A stretch of DNA of 42,778 bases, taken from IMG/VR virus record IMGVR_UViG_3300032251_000004, positions 1-42,778 of that record; one strand, given 5' to 3'. The first letter of the stretch is position 1. Each line of letters starts with the position of its first letter. This stretch comes from a virus. Both the position numbers and the translations under genes were made by a program. This document shows positions 1 through 7,671 of this stretch, one piece after another. The notes beneath the pieces were generated by a model that did no database searches, was not told the origin of the DNA, and saw nothing but the letters and a program-made list of their open reading frames with translations.

Positions 1-2156
1 ATCAGAATTTCATCATGAATCGTTCCCAGTATTTTGTATCTGTCACGGTCTTTCCTGAACCAACGGTTGCCCCACTCGTCTTCTATATCTGTTGAGTTCC
101 AGCTTTCAAACAGTCGGTGAACTTCCACCATTGCTTTTTTCATGATTTCAGCACCAGTTCCCTGAATGATTGCATTAACTGACTGACGTTGTACCCTGAA
201 GTAATCCCCTGAAGCGTTCCAGTAATCCTGTCTTAATTTGTAAGGGACTTCTTTTTCTCCCCAAATGTTTGATGGTTGTCTTCCAAGGATTGACACAACT
301 TTTGCTTCAACTTTCTTGAATCGTTCAGCCACTTTTTTATGACCTAAGAACCGTCTTTTCCTTCCAAACATTGTGGTGACAAAACCGTCCCTGTCCACTG
401 AATCGTGAACGTCATCAATCCACTGTTTAACAATTGGATAACTGGTCAAGAAATCTTCTAGGAACTGGACAGCCTCTTCAACTGTAATTCCCAGCTGTTT
501 TGCAAGTGTCCATTCTGATGTACCGTACATAGTAGCTAACAGCCCAGTTTTCATCATCTTTCTGACCTTTGAACCATCACCACAGTCTTCATATTTCATG
601 TTGAAGGTGTTTGAAGCTAATGAACTGTAAATGTCTAGCCCATGTATAAACGGTTCAAGGAACTTGTCATCCTGTGTCATGTCTGCCAATATGGTTGGTT
701 CAACCTTTGAAAAGTCAGCCCCCACCAGTAGCTTTCCTTCAGGTGCTTTGAACATTGGTCTTGCATTCGGTGGGATGTTCTGAAGGTTAGGACTTGAACT
801 ACTGTAACGACCTGTCTTCGTCCCTGACTGTTTGAACTGTCCATGTAACCTGTGGTCTATTGGTGAAACCAGCCTTGGAAGTGGTTCAAAATAAGTTGAC
901 AACAGTTTGGACTTCTTCCTGTAATCCATTAGGGTGTTGATGCCTTCAAATTCATCTTTTAACATGTTCAAGACCTCTTTACCCACTGAACCATTCTTCT
1001 TGTTTGGAAGTCCTTTGACGTTAAAGAGGAAGTCAGACAGCTGTTGATTACTAGCCACATTGATTCCTTCAAAAACTTCATCAAGTTCGTCTTCAAGGTC
1101 TGCAATTTCCAGTTCAAGTTTCTTTCTGTATTCTTCAGCAAAGTCAAGGTCAATGTTGAAACCTTCCTGTTCCATTGCAATTGTTACAGCAAGAACTTCA
1201 TTTTCCATTTTATGAGTTGCCATCAGCCCAGCTTGTTTTTCTAGGTGTGACATAATCCATTTGTAAAGGTTCAAAGTAAGGTGGGTGTCCTTACAGGCGT
1301 AAACTGTCCCAATGTCCAACGGTGTTTTCTCAAAACCACCTTTTCCAAACAGTTCTTCATAAGTCATTGACTTGTCTTCAAAACCGAAGTGTTTACCCCA
1401 TTTTGTTGCTATGTTTTTCAGTGCATATGACATTTCATTTTCTGAAAGAATGTGCATTGCAATTAGTGTGTCCATTACTACCCCTGTGAATTTAATTCCT
1501 TCAACAGCAAAGAAGTGATAATCAAACTTTGCATTGTGAAGAACTTTCTTCAGCTGGTTGTTTTCCAAGTACGGTTTCAACTCACCAAAAACATATTCAG
1601 GGTCAAGTTGTTTTTCAGGTACTTCATGTCTTACTGGGATGTAAAAGTGTTCATCATTCTTTTCACAACTGATTGACATTCCTACAATACGGTCACCACC
1701 AAAGGGATTTAATCCTGTTGTTTCTGTGTCCAATCCAATCAATGTTTCATCATCTAACACATTTAACATGTCAGTGAATCGTCCGTGGTCTGTAATCAGG
1801 TGGTAATTTTTAGGACAATGCTCAATCAATGATTTGATGGTTTCTTCTCTTCGTGATTCCATTAATATTTTGTACAGTTTCAACACATGAGTTTTACTGA
1901 ACTTTTTCAGGTCTTCAACCTGTGTTCCTATGTCACCTTTTTCAATAGCTTCTTTGACCGTTTCGAGTCGTGCTTTGTCAGGTGCTGAACTCTTCAGTTC
2001 AAAAATACCTTTCTTGTGTTTTCCAGTGTGTGTTGTGTAACCTGTGAACCACAGTTCGTTCCAACTTGGTTGATACTTTTTGTCACGCTCTTTTTGAAGT
2101 ACTTGTTGTGCTTTCTCATTGTTGTTCTTGTTTTTTAAGTTCATGTTAAGTTCCAC
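1..2156 (-). CDS. Family A DNA polymerase, N-terminal part (continues at the right edge)
   Basis: Replicative DNA polymerase with 3'-5' exonuclease and polymerase domains. Seen: exonuclease motif GLDTETTGLNPFGG near residue 140, motif A GADFSKVEP near 480, motif B RKMMKTGLLATMYG near 535-546, and motif C TIHDEIL at the very edge. The last 57 residues lie at 42603-42776, giving about 777 aa. I place the start at GTG 2156 because AAAGGAAGTGA sits just upstream of it; the ATG at 2144 in the same frame has no well-spaced site. Motif A is unusual: families normally read DYSQIELR, here DFSKVEPT. It lies downstream of a conserved 35-bp promoter element (2172-2206) and ends the leftward replication operon. 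Confidence 0.95.
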   Translation of the reverse strand, partial: MELNMNLKNKNNNEKAQQVLQKERDKKYQPSWNELWFTGYTTHTGKHKKGIFELKSSAPDKARLETVKEAIEKGDIGTQVEDLKKFSKTHVLKLYKILMESRREETIKSLIEHCPKNYHLITDHGRFTDMLNVLDDETLIGLDTETTGLNPFGGDRIVGMSISCEKNDEHFYIPVRHEVPEKQLDPEYVFGELKPYLENNQLKKVLHNAKFDYHFFAVEGIKFTGVVMDTLIAMHILSENEMSYALKNIATKWGKHFGFEDKSMTYEELFGKGGFEKTPLDIGTVYACKDTHLTLNLYKWIMSHLEKQAGLMATHKMENEVLAVTIAMEQEGFNIDLDFAEEYRKKLELEIADLEDELDEVFEGINVASNQQLSDFLFNVKGLPNKKNGSVGKEVLNMLKDEFEGINTLMDYRKKSKLLSTYFEPLPRLVSPIDHRLHGQFKQSGTKTGRYSSSSPNLQNIPPNARPMFKAPEGKLLVGADFSKVEPTILADMTQDDKFLEPFIHGLDIYSSLASNTFNMKYEDCGDGSKVRKMMKTGLLATMYGTSEWTLAKQLGITVEEAVQFLEDFLTSYPIVKQWIDDVHDSVDRDGFVTTMFGRKRRFLGHKKVAERFKKVEAKVVSILGRQPSNIWGEKEVPYKLRQDYWNASGDYFRVQRQSVNAIIQGTGAEIMKKAMVEVHRLFESWNSTDIEDEWGNRWFRKDRDRYKILGTIHDEIL

Positions 2157-2171
2157 TGTCTCACTTCCTTT

Positions 2172-2206
2172 CACTACTTAATAACCGAGCATGTGACCAT
2201 TTGTGA
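2172..2206 (-). promoter_or_regulatory. Phage-specific promoter M1
   Basis: Reads leftward: TCACAAA, 13 nt, GGTTATTAAGTAGTG, then the ribosome site of the polymerase gene. One of six copies in the genome with identical spacing. Confidence 0.75.
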
Positions 2207-2231
2207 CATTTTTGTTGAAAGTTTTTTAAAT

Positions 2232-2260
2232 AAAAAAAACAGCCACCCGAAGGTGACTGC
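2232..2260 (-). terminator. Rho-independent terminator
   Basis: A 9-bp stem (GCAGTCACC with GGTGGCTGT) closes a TTCG tetraloop and is followed by a run of eight T on the minus strand. It ends the thyX-like/dut/nrd transcript before promoter M1. Confidence 0.85.
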
Positions 2261-2265
2261 AATTA

Positions 2266-2862
2266 TTACTTTTTAAGACACATTGCTTTGAAGTTTGGAA
2301 GGGTTTCAATCCATTGACAGAACTCTCTCCACTCTTTCAGCTTGTGTTTCTTTCGTTGCTTGTAGATGGTTTTCAACTGTAGGTAATTTGTTGTGAATCG
2401 GGCTGTCAACTGGTAACCCATTGGGACACTGTAGACAATCGTTTCAAACATTTCTTCACGGTCAACCTGTTCTTCAATTGGGTCAAGTGAATTGTACTGG
2501 TCAACCAGCTTCATGAATCTATCCACGATTAATGGGTCAGTGGAAGGATGAAAGTCACCAGCTTCTGCCAGTTGTAAACGGTGCATTTTTGATTGACTTG
2601 AAACAATGTCAATGAAGTGATAACGCTCAACCTGTGGGAAGATTGTCTGTGAGATTGTCCAGTCAAACTGAACAGTGATTCCTTTCAAGAAACAATCATG
2701 ACCTGAACCAGCTGGTGTTCTTCCGAGGTTTCTACCACGCTTAAAGGTTGAACCATCATTCAGCATGTCAATAGTCATTTCAGGTGGGACACCGTGCGTC
2801 ATTGGATAACCTGAAGCAATCAAGCTTTCCTCTAGTCCGTAGATTTTAACGTTTTTAATCAT
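2266..2862 (-). CDS. ThyX-like protein (putative FAD-dependent thymidylate synthase relative)
   Basis: 198 aa. The block GSGHDCFLKGITVQFDW followed by ERYHFIDIVSSQSKMHRL matches a phage/Firmicutes protein group related to ThyX. The classical ThyX signature RHR-x7-S is degenerate here (RYH then SSQS), so catalytic activity is uncertain. The neighbours (dUTPase, class III RNR) fit a dTMP role. Start chosen at ATG 2862 because it overlaps the upstream stop (ATGATTAA) and has GAAGGTGA in front; an ATG 18 nt earlier is possible. Last gene of its operon before a terminator. Confidence 0.5.
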   Translation of the reverse strand: MIKNVKIYGLEESLIASGYPMTHGVPPEMTIDMLNDGSTFKRGRNLGRTPAGSGHDCFLKGITVQFDWTISQTIFPQVERYHFIDIVSSQSKMHRLQLAEAGDFHPSTDPLIVDRFMKLVDQYNSLDPIEEQVDREEMFETIVYSVPMGYQLTARFTTNYLQLKTIYKQRKKHKLKEWREFCQWIETLPNFKAMCLKK

Positions 2863-3058
2863 CTGATTCACCTTCTTCAATGGTTGTTCTGATGCTGGTC
2901 ATGCCTTTGTCATCAATCCAGCCTGAAATTTCTTTCTGAATGTCTGAACTTAATTCATCAGTGTATTGTTGTTCTGACTTGTATAAACGGGGAAAACCTT
3001 CGTGCATAGCTTTTGACCACGGTTGTTCAATTGTTATAACTATCTTAGTTGTTTTCAT
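2855..3058 (-). CDS. Small protein of unknown function
   Basis: 67 aa, beginning MKTTKIVITIEQPW and ending in an acidic tail (EEGESDD). I recognise no family. It overlaps the dUTPase stop by 14 nt and the ThyX-like start by 8 nt, so it is translated within the nucleotide-metabolism operon by coupling. The open frame extends further upstream but only into the dUTPase gene, with no good start there. GGGGGG lies about 13 nt before the ATG, which is long for a ribosome site. Confidence 0.65.
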   Translation of the reverse strand: MKTTKIVITIEQPWSKAMHEGFPRLYKSEQQYTDELSSDIQKEISGWIDDKGMTSIRTTIEEGESDD

Positions 3059-3512
3059 CTGTTGAACCGAACCCCCCTTCACGTACTTCACTTTTAACAA
3101 TGTCATTATCTGCAAAAAGAATCTTTTGAAACATGACTTGACCGATTGCTTGACATTCATCAATGAAGTATATTTCATCACCGTTGTTTGTCAGCATCAG
3201 ACCAATGTTTCCATCATTCTTTTCATTACCGTAATAATCACAATCAATGATTCCAACGTCATTGGCAAGTGTTACCCCAACTTTACCCATTGAAGACCTT
3301 GTGAACACCTTCAGGACTTCGTCAGGTAACATGTACGCCTTAACGTTCAACCAAATCAGCTGGGATTCCCCAACATCCAGCGTGGTGTTCACTGGTGAAA
3401 ATACGTCATAACAAGCTGAACCTTTGGTTGCTCTAGTTGGGCACAATGGCTCACAACCGTAATACTTTCGTTTGTCAGGGTCAACAGGTTCAAACCCTCT
3501 TAACCATGCCAT
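3045..3512 (-). CDS. dut: dUTPase (trimeric type)
   Basis: 155 aa deoxyuridine 5'-triphosphate nucleotidohydrolase; converts dUTP to dUMP plus pyrophosphate, keeping uracil out of DNA and supplying dUMP for dTMP synthesis. All five family motifs are visible in order: ATKGSACYDVF, RSSMG, GIIDCDYYG, AIGQVMFQKI, and the C-terminal REGGFGSTDENN. Length is normal for the family. Start ATG overlaps the preceding stop as TAATG. It lies with nrdD/nrdG and the ThyX-like gene, a coherent dNTP module. Confidence 0.95.
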   Translation of the reverse strand: MAWLRGFEPVDPDKRKYYGCEPLCPTRATKGSACYDVFSPVNTTLDVGESQLIWLNVKAYMLPDEVLKVFTRSSMGKVGVTLANDVGIIDCDYYGNEKNDGNIGLMLTNNGDEIYFIDECQAIGQVMFQKILFADNDIVKSEVREGGFGSTDENN

Positions 3513-3844
3513 TATTCAGCCCCTAAAAACTTGTTGATTCTTGCCAGTTGGACTTCAGCATCACCTTTCAATGCGTCAGCATCAGCGTACTGTTCCATTG
3601 AATCAGCAATAAAAGTTTCTTTCTGTTCTTCAAGGATTGCAATTTCTGCATCAAATTCTTCAATTACTTCAGCCTCTTCAATGGCTATGTCTTCCATGAC
3701 TGCCTGTGCTTCTTCAGCAACTACTTCTAATGCTTTAGCTGTCTTTGTGAACACGTCCATTGAACCGTCCATGAGTGCTTCAGCCATTTCAAGTCTTGTT
3801 GCTTTTGGTGTTGCTCTAAAAATCCCCTTAATTGCGTTTATCAT
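3512..3844 (-). CDS. Acidic helical protein of unknown function
   Basis: 110 aa. Start at ATG 3844 is set by AAGGAGAACAACACA just upstream. Residues 35-85 are rich in Glu, Ala and Ile with few helix breakers, suggesting a long amphipathic or coiled-coil helix. It sits between nrdG, which it overlaps by 17 nt, and dut, which it couples to by TAATG. No enzyme motif or family recognised. An acidic helical partner or decoy protein is conceivable but unsupported. Confidence 0.7.
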   Translation of the reverse strand: MINAIKGIFRATPKATRLEMAEALMDGSMDVFTKTAKALEVVAEEAQAVMEDIAIEEAEVIEEFDAEIAILEEQKETFIADSMEQYADADALKGDAEVQLARINKFLGAE

Positions 3845-4337
3845 TGTGTTGTTCTCCTTTTCGTATGTGTTGGTTGGATGATGCCAGTCTGACACCAGTT
3901 AATGGGCAAGTGTATGGGGGAAGGTCTGACCTGTAATCCCCAAATTTAATGTAAATCGGTAAGCTGTAAACTTCAGGAAACTTGTGTGCAAACACAGCTT
4001 CTTCAAAGTATGTGTACAGAATCAAATCCAGTTCGTGAAGTAATGCTGTTTTAATTAGTGTCAACATTTCCACTGGTTGATTTGTCCACTCTAGCCCACC
4101 AAGGATGATTCCTTCATGTAACGGATTTTGCTTGACCAGCCATACTAGTTCTTCAGCTGTATGTGTCAAAGGTGGGGACTGCTTCAGATGTTGATTGAAA
4201 CAGCCCTTACAAGACCTTGTACACTGGTTAGCAATGATTAACGCCCCTATGAATGGTGCATCTTCAAACCGTTCATGAACAATCCCTTTATGACTTATAT
4301 TGATTTCGGTCAAAGAACTCTGCCTTTTTCCCGTCAT
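3828..4337 (-). CDS. nrdG: Anaerobic ribonucleotide reductase activating protein
   Basis: 169 aa radical-SAM enzyme that makes the glycyl radical on NrdD. The 4Fe-4S cluster motif is CTRSCKGC (Cys39, Cys43, Cys46: C-x3-C-x2-C), followed by the GGLEW segment typical of NrdG. The start overlaps the end of nrdD by 50 nt; no clear ribosome site precedes ATG 4337, and a TTG eight codons later with AAAGGCAG upstream is an alternative. An exact TGTGTGCAAACACA operator-like dyad lies inside this gene at 3983-3996. Confidence 0.93.
   Translation of the reverse strand: MTGKRQSSLTEINISHKGIVHERFEDAPFIGALIIANQCTRSCKGCFNQHLKQSPPLTHTAEELVWLVKQNPLHEGIILGGLEWTNQPVEMLTLIKTALLHELDLILYTYFEEAVFAHKFPEVYSLPIYIKFGDYRSDLPPYTCPLTGVRLASSNQHIRKGEQHNDKRN
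3983..3996. promoter_or_regulatory. Dispersed 14-bp dyad (exact copy)
   Basis: TGTGTGCAAACACA inside nrdG. Exact reverse complement of TGTGTTTGCACACA. It is in the opposite orientation, relative to transcription, from most other copies. Confidence 0.6.
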
Positions 4338-6099
4338 TAAAGTACTTCACATTTCTGATGTAGCCTGTGATTCTTTGGAACAGGTCAAGTTCTTTCCCAC
4401 AAACAGGACAGTTGTCTTCACGTCCTTCAATGTACCCATGGTCGGGACAAATTCTGTTCACTGGACTAATGGACAAATAAGGTAGTCCATGACTTTCACA
4501 CGCATGTTTTACAATTGCTTTCGCTTGGTCACCACTGATTGCACCGTCCATGTAAAGATGAACGACTGTCCCACCTGTGAACTGTTGTTGAAGTTCATCT
4601 TGGTGTGCAAGTGTATCAACTATGCTGGTTACTTCCTGAACAGGTATGTGACAGCTGTTAGTGTAGTAAGGTGCATCTGTTGTTCCTTGGTATGCTGGAA
4701 GTGAAAAACCATCATCACCGAAGGTTTCAACATCCTTTTGTGCCAGTCTGTATGCTGTGCTTTCAGCTGGTGTTGCTTCGTAGTTGTAAAGGTGTCCAGT
4801 TTCTTGCTGGAACTCAACCAACTTTTCACGGATGTGATTTGAAACTTCTACAGCAAACTCTTTCGCTCTTCTATCTGTGATTTCTAAATTAAACAGGTTT
4901 TCACACATTTCATTCAAGCCAACAATTCCAATGGTGCTGAAGTGATTGTCAAGTGTTCCAACATATGTGTTGAATGCTGGGACAGCGTTGTTGTCAATGA
5001 TATTCTTTTGAAGCCATTCACGTTTGATTTCCAGTGAATCCTTCGCAAGTTCTAACACTTCATCTAACAAGGGATAGAATGCTTCTCTAAGTCCAGTGTG
5101 ACCGAACATGTTTGCACTTTTACGTTGTTTTAATAGTGTTCTAATTCCTAACTGTGGTAAGTTAACCGTTACAACACCAATTGAACCTGTTGAATCACCC
5201 GACCCAAACAATCCACCGTTACGCTTCTTTAACTCTGTAAGGTCTAAACGTAAACGACAGCACATGGAACGTGCATCTTCAGGGTTCATGTCACTGTTGA
5301 TGAAGTTTGCAAAGTATGGATAACCGAACTTTCCAGCCATTTCAAAGATTGCTTGATTGTTTGGATGATTCCAGTCAAAACCTTTGTAAATGTTGTATGT
5401 TGGTATTGGGTAAGCAAATGGTTTTCCGATTGCATCACCTTGAAGCATAACTTCAGCAAATGCCTTATTGAACATGTCCATTTCTTTCTGACAATCACCA
5501 TATTTCAGTTCAAGGATTTCACCACCCATTGCAACGTGTTGTTCACGAAGGTCTGAAGGTGCAAAAAGGTCAAGTGTAATGTTACTGAATGCTGGTTCTG
5601 CTCCACCTCTGCTGTTGCTGTTAATGCTGTAGATGAAGTTCTGAAGTGATTGCAACACTTGGTCATAGTTCAGACCATCAACTTTGATAAACGGTGCTAA
5701 TAACGTATCAACTGAACTGAATGCAACAGCACCCATGATTTCATTTTGAAATACAGTTGTTAAGTTTGCTAACTGATTTAAAACACTGTCAAAGTGCTTC
5801 GCTGGTGCTGATGTTGGGATGTTTGGAATGCCTTTGACACCCATTGCAATGATTGACTGTAAGCTGTAACCACAGCAATACAATGTAAGACCCCCAAGGT
5901 CATGAATGTGCATTGCACCTTTTCTGTAAGCATCTGTAATTGCTTCAGGGTAAACTTCTCTTAACCAGTAATCTTTTGAAACCTCTGAATCCACATGTTT
6001 CATTAATCCACCGTATGAATACGGGCTGTTACTGTTTTCTTTCACTCTCCAAGAATCTTGGTTTAGGTACTCGTTGACAACTTCTTTTGAACTTCTCAT
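4288..6099 (-). CDS. nrdD: Class III (anaerobic) ribonucleoside-triphosphate reductase
   Basis: 603 aa glycyl-radical enzyme reducing NTPs to dNTPs without oxygen. Seen: substrate-site region with ARSMCCRLRLDL, a C-terminal metal site (Cys551, His554, Cys564, Cys567; the second ligand is His rather than the usual Cys), and the glycyl-radical loop FQRITGYI with Gly579 near the C-terminus. Cellular enzymes are usually over 700 aa because they start with an ATP-cone. This one begins directly with the catalytic barrel region, so it probably lacks dATP feedback control. Ribosome site AAGGAG precedes ATG 6099. Overlaps nrdG. Confidence 0.95.
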   Translation of the reverse strand: MRSSKEVVNEYLNQDSWRVKENSNSPYSYGGLMKHVDSEVSKDYWLREVYPEAITDAYRKGAMHIHDLGGLTLYCCGYSLQSIIAMGVKGIPNIPTSAPAKHFDSVLNQLANLTTVFQNEIMGAVAFSSVDTLLAPFIKVDGLNYDQVLQSLQNFIYSINSNSRGGAEPAFSNITLDLFAPSDLREQHVAMGGEILELKYGDCQKEMDMFNKAFAEVMLQGDAIGKPFAYPIPTYNIYKGFDWNHPNNQAIFEMAGKFGYPYFANFINSDMNPEDARSMCCRLRLDLTELKKRNGGLFGSGDSTGSIGVVTVNLPQLGIRTLLKQRKSANMFGHTGLREAFYPLLDEVLELAKDSLEIKREWLQKNIIDNNAVPAFNTYVGTLDNHFSTIGIVGLNEMCENLFNLEITDRRAKEFAVEVSNHIREKLVEFQQETGHLYNYEATPAESTAYRLAQKDVETFGDDGFSLPAYQGTTDAPYYTNSCHIPVQEVTSIVDTLAHQDELQQQFTGGTVVHLYMDGAISGDQAKAIVKHACESHGLPYLSISPVNRICPDHGYIEGREDNCPVCGKELDLFQRITGYIRNVKYFNDGKKAEFFDRNQYKS

Positions 6100-6162
6100 T
6101 TTTTCAGTCTCCTTCTGTATAAAGTAATGTGACAGGGTTTTGACACCCCATCACGATTTGTG

Positions 6163-6453
6163 TTATTTTGCTATTAGTGCACCTTCAGCCTTTAAGACCA
6201 AGAACATTGCATACGAATGAACCATTCCTTTAAGTTCCTTTTCCCAGTTTGGCTCACCGTCTGAATGTGCTAATTCAACTATTTCTTCAACGGTCATTTC
6301 AACACCCATTTCTTTGTGTGTGCCAACTTGCTCTTTTGCTATTTGTAAGAAACCTTCTTCAGCTGTTTTGTCTTTCACTGAATCTAAAAGTTTTGCTTCC
6401 GTTGCATTAATTTTCTCTTCAAACATTACTTCAATCATCATCATTTCTAACAT
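6163..6453 (-). CDS. Unknown 96-aa protein
   Basis: Starts with a run of methionines (MLEMMMIEVM) after a good AAGGAG site that overlaps the stop of the previous gene. Mostly helical and acidic; no motif recognised. It is paired with the 111-aa gene upstream, and both follow promoter M2 and precede nrdD, so they are expected at the same time as nucleotide and DNA synthesis genes. Function not assigned. Confidence 0.75.
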   Translation of the reverse strand: MLEMMMIEVMFEEKINATEAKLLDSVKDKTAEEGFLQIAKEQVGTHKEMGVEMTVEEIVELAHSDGEPNWEKELKGMVHSYAMFLVLKAEGALIAK

Positions 6454-6454
6454 T

Positions 6455-6790
6455 TTAAAGTACTCCTTCGTCTGTAGTTGCTGTTTTAACGAGTGCCATT
6501 GATTTAAGAAAAGTTAGATACTGTGCTTCCCATGTGTCACCTTCAGCCACTAATTTAGTTGCAATGTTGACAACCCCTTCAGTAAAGCCTTCAGACATTA
6601 TGCTGTTTGGTTCAGTTGCTATGATTTCAGCTAATTTTTCAAAACGTTCCTTTGCTGATGCTTCAGGTGCAACTGCTTCATTGACTCTTTCTGTTAAAAG
6701 TTCCATGTTTCTTTCTGTTTCTTCAGGGAATAAAACCCCCATTGTTTGCATTACTTTGACCATTTGTTGTTTCTCTTCAGCACTTCTCAT
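6455..6790 (-). CDS. Unknown 111-aa protein
   Basis: Begins MRSAEEKQQMVKVMQTMG after AAGGAGAAACAACA. Predicted all-helical with alternating charged and hydrophobic residues. First gene behind promoter M2 (6837-6871), so it heads the unit that continues through the 96-aa protein, nrdD, nrdG, dut and the ThyX-like gene. No family recognised. Confidence 0.78.
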   Translation of the reverse strand: MRSAEEKQQMVKVMQTMGVLFPEETERNMELLTERVNEAVAPEASAKERFEKLAEIIATEPNSIMSEGFTEGVVNIATKLVAEGDTWEAQYLTFLKSMALVKTATTDEGVL

Positions 6791-6836
6791 TGTTGTTTCT
6801 CCTTTTTGTCTGTGTTGTTTTTGTTTTTCTTGGTTA

Positions 6837-6871
6837 CACTACTTAATAACCGAGTGTTATCCCATTTGTGA
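6837..6871 (-). promoter_or_regulatory. Phage-specific promoter M2
   Basis: Leftward TCACAAA, 13 nt, GGTTATTAAGTAGTG. Drives the unit starting at 6790. The spacer is identical to that of M3 (9441-9475). Confidence 0.75.
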
Positions 6872-6880
6872 CAAAAAGGT

Positions 6881-7390
6881 CTAAACTTTTAAAATCTTTT
6901 TTTGCAAACCGTACGCAATCCCTACTGCCACAGCGTCTGACACGTCATCAGTTTCAAAGAAATAATCCTTTTGTGGTTCAATTAAAAACGTTCTGACAGC
7001 CTCTTCAACCTCTTCTTTTGAGGCTTTACCATTTCCAGTGACTAACTTCTTCACACTGGTTGGGCTGATTTCTGCAAATGGTAGCTGGTCACAACCGTTC
7101 TTATAGATGACTAAGTCTGAAACACCGACCACCCTGAACAATGCCTGTGTGATTGCTGGGAATCGACTGAAGCCCTTTTCCCTGACTATTGCTTGAATCT
7201 GCCCGTCATGACCTTTTAACAACTTATTTAAGCCTGTTTCAATCTGTCCTAAACGGTAACCTATCCCCATTTTGGCGTTCTTCTTATTGTTAATGAACAG
7301 TGTTTCTTCAATCTCAACCCTGTCCTTTGTAATGTGCATGATTGCAAATGCTGACCCAGTCAATGACAGGTCACACGATAATATTTTCAA
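6881..7390 (-). CDS. RuvC-like Holliday-junction resolvase
   Basis: 169 aa RNase H-fold endonuclease. Acidic residues at the expected places: Asp7 in SCDLSLTG, Glu71 in VREKGF, and the C-terminal FETDDVSDAVAVG (Asp149, Asp152). The segment SPTSVKKLVTGNGKASKEEV is a classic RuvC core signature. I use the TTG start at 7390 because AAAGGGGGAAACAA precedes it and translation then begins with MKILSCDLS; the upstream open frame runs through a terminator hairpin and is not credible. Likely resolves replication and recombination branches before packaging. Confidence 0.88.
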   Translation of the reverse strand: MKILSCDLSLTGSAFAIMHITKDRVEIEETLFINNKKNAKMGIGYRLGQIETGLNKLLKGHDGQIQAIVREKGFSRFPAITQALFRVVGVSDLVIYKNGCDQLPFAEISPTSVKKLVTGNGKASKEEVEEAVRTFLIEPQKDYFFETDDVSDAVAVGIAYGLQKKILKV

Positions 7391-7411
7391 ATTGTTTCCC
7401 CCTTTTAATCT

Positions 7412-7442
7412 AAAAAAGACAGCCCCACTGAAGGGACTGCCT
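7412..7442 (-). terminator. Rho-independent terminator
   Basis: A 10-bp stem (AGGCAGTCCC with GGGGCTGTCT) followed by six T on the minus strand, between the membrane-protein gene and the RuvC-like gene. The RuvC-like gene has no obvious promoter of its own, so partial read-through is likely. Confidence 0.85.
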
Positions 7443-7455
7443 GTTGCTGTTTCTG

Positions 7456-7671
7456 TTACTTGAATATGATGTTGAAAAGCACAATGACCAGCCAAACACC
7501 TACGACCATTTTAAATGTCAGCACCCAACCGAATGCCCAACAAATCCCGTAAAGGACTAATGCTGTAAAACCAAAACTGATGCCAACAACCATTCCAATG
7601 GCTAACACCCAGCCAAGAACGTACACTAACAGTGACAGGAACGCCACTAAAAGCCTTTTGATTTCTTTCAT
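7456..7671 (-). CDS. Small integral membrane protein
   Basis: 71 aa, almost entirely hydrophobic after a short basic N-terminus (MKEIKRLL); two to three membrane segments. Starts at ATG 7671, overlapping the nuclease stop as TAATG, with AAGGGGGG upstream. It lies in the replication operon, not near the lysis genes, so a holin role is not suggested. Superinfection exclusion or membrane anchoring of replication are possibilities, without direct evidence. Confidence 0.75.
   Translation of the reverse strand: MKEIKRLLVAFLSLLVYVLGWVLAIGMVVGISFGFTALVLYGICWAFGWVLTFKMVVGVWLVIVLFNIIFK

Noticed and set aside
2172-2206. Promoter of a T7-like single-subunit RNA polymerase
   Set aside because: The element is bipartite with an unconserved 13-nt spacer and no such polymerase gene is present in this apparently complete genome; a sigma-type factor fits better.
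3531-3881. 116-aa Ser-rich frame opposite the acidic helical gene
   Set aside because: Reverse-strand shadow produced by GAA/GCA-rich codons; no ribosome site.
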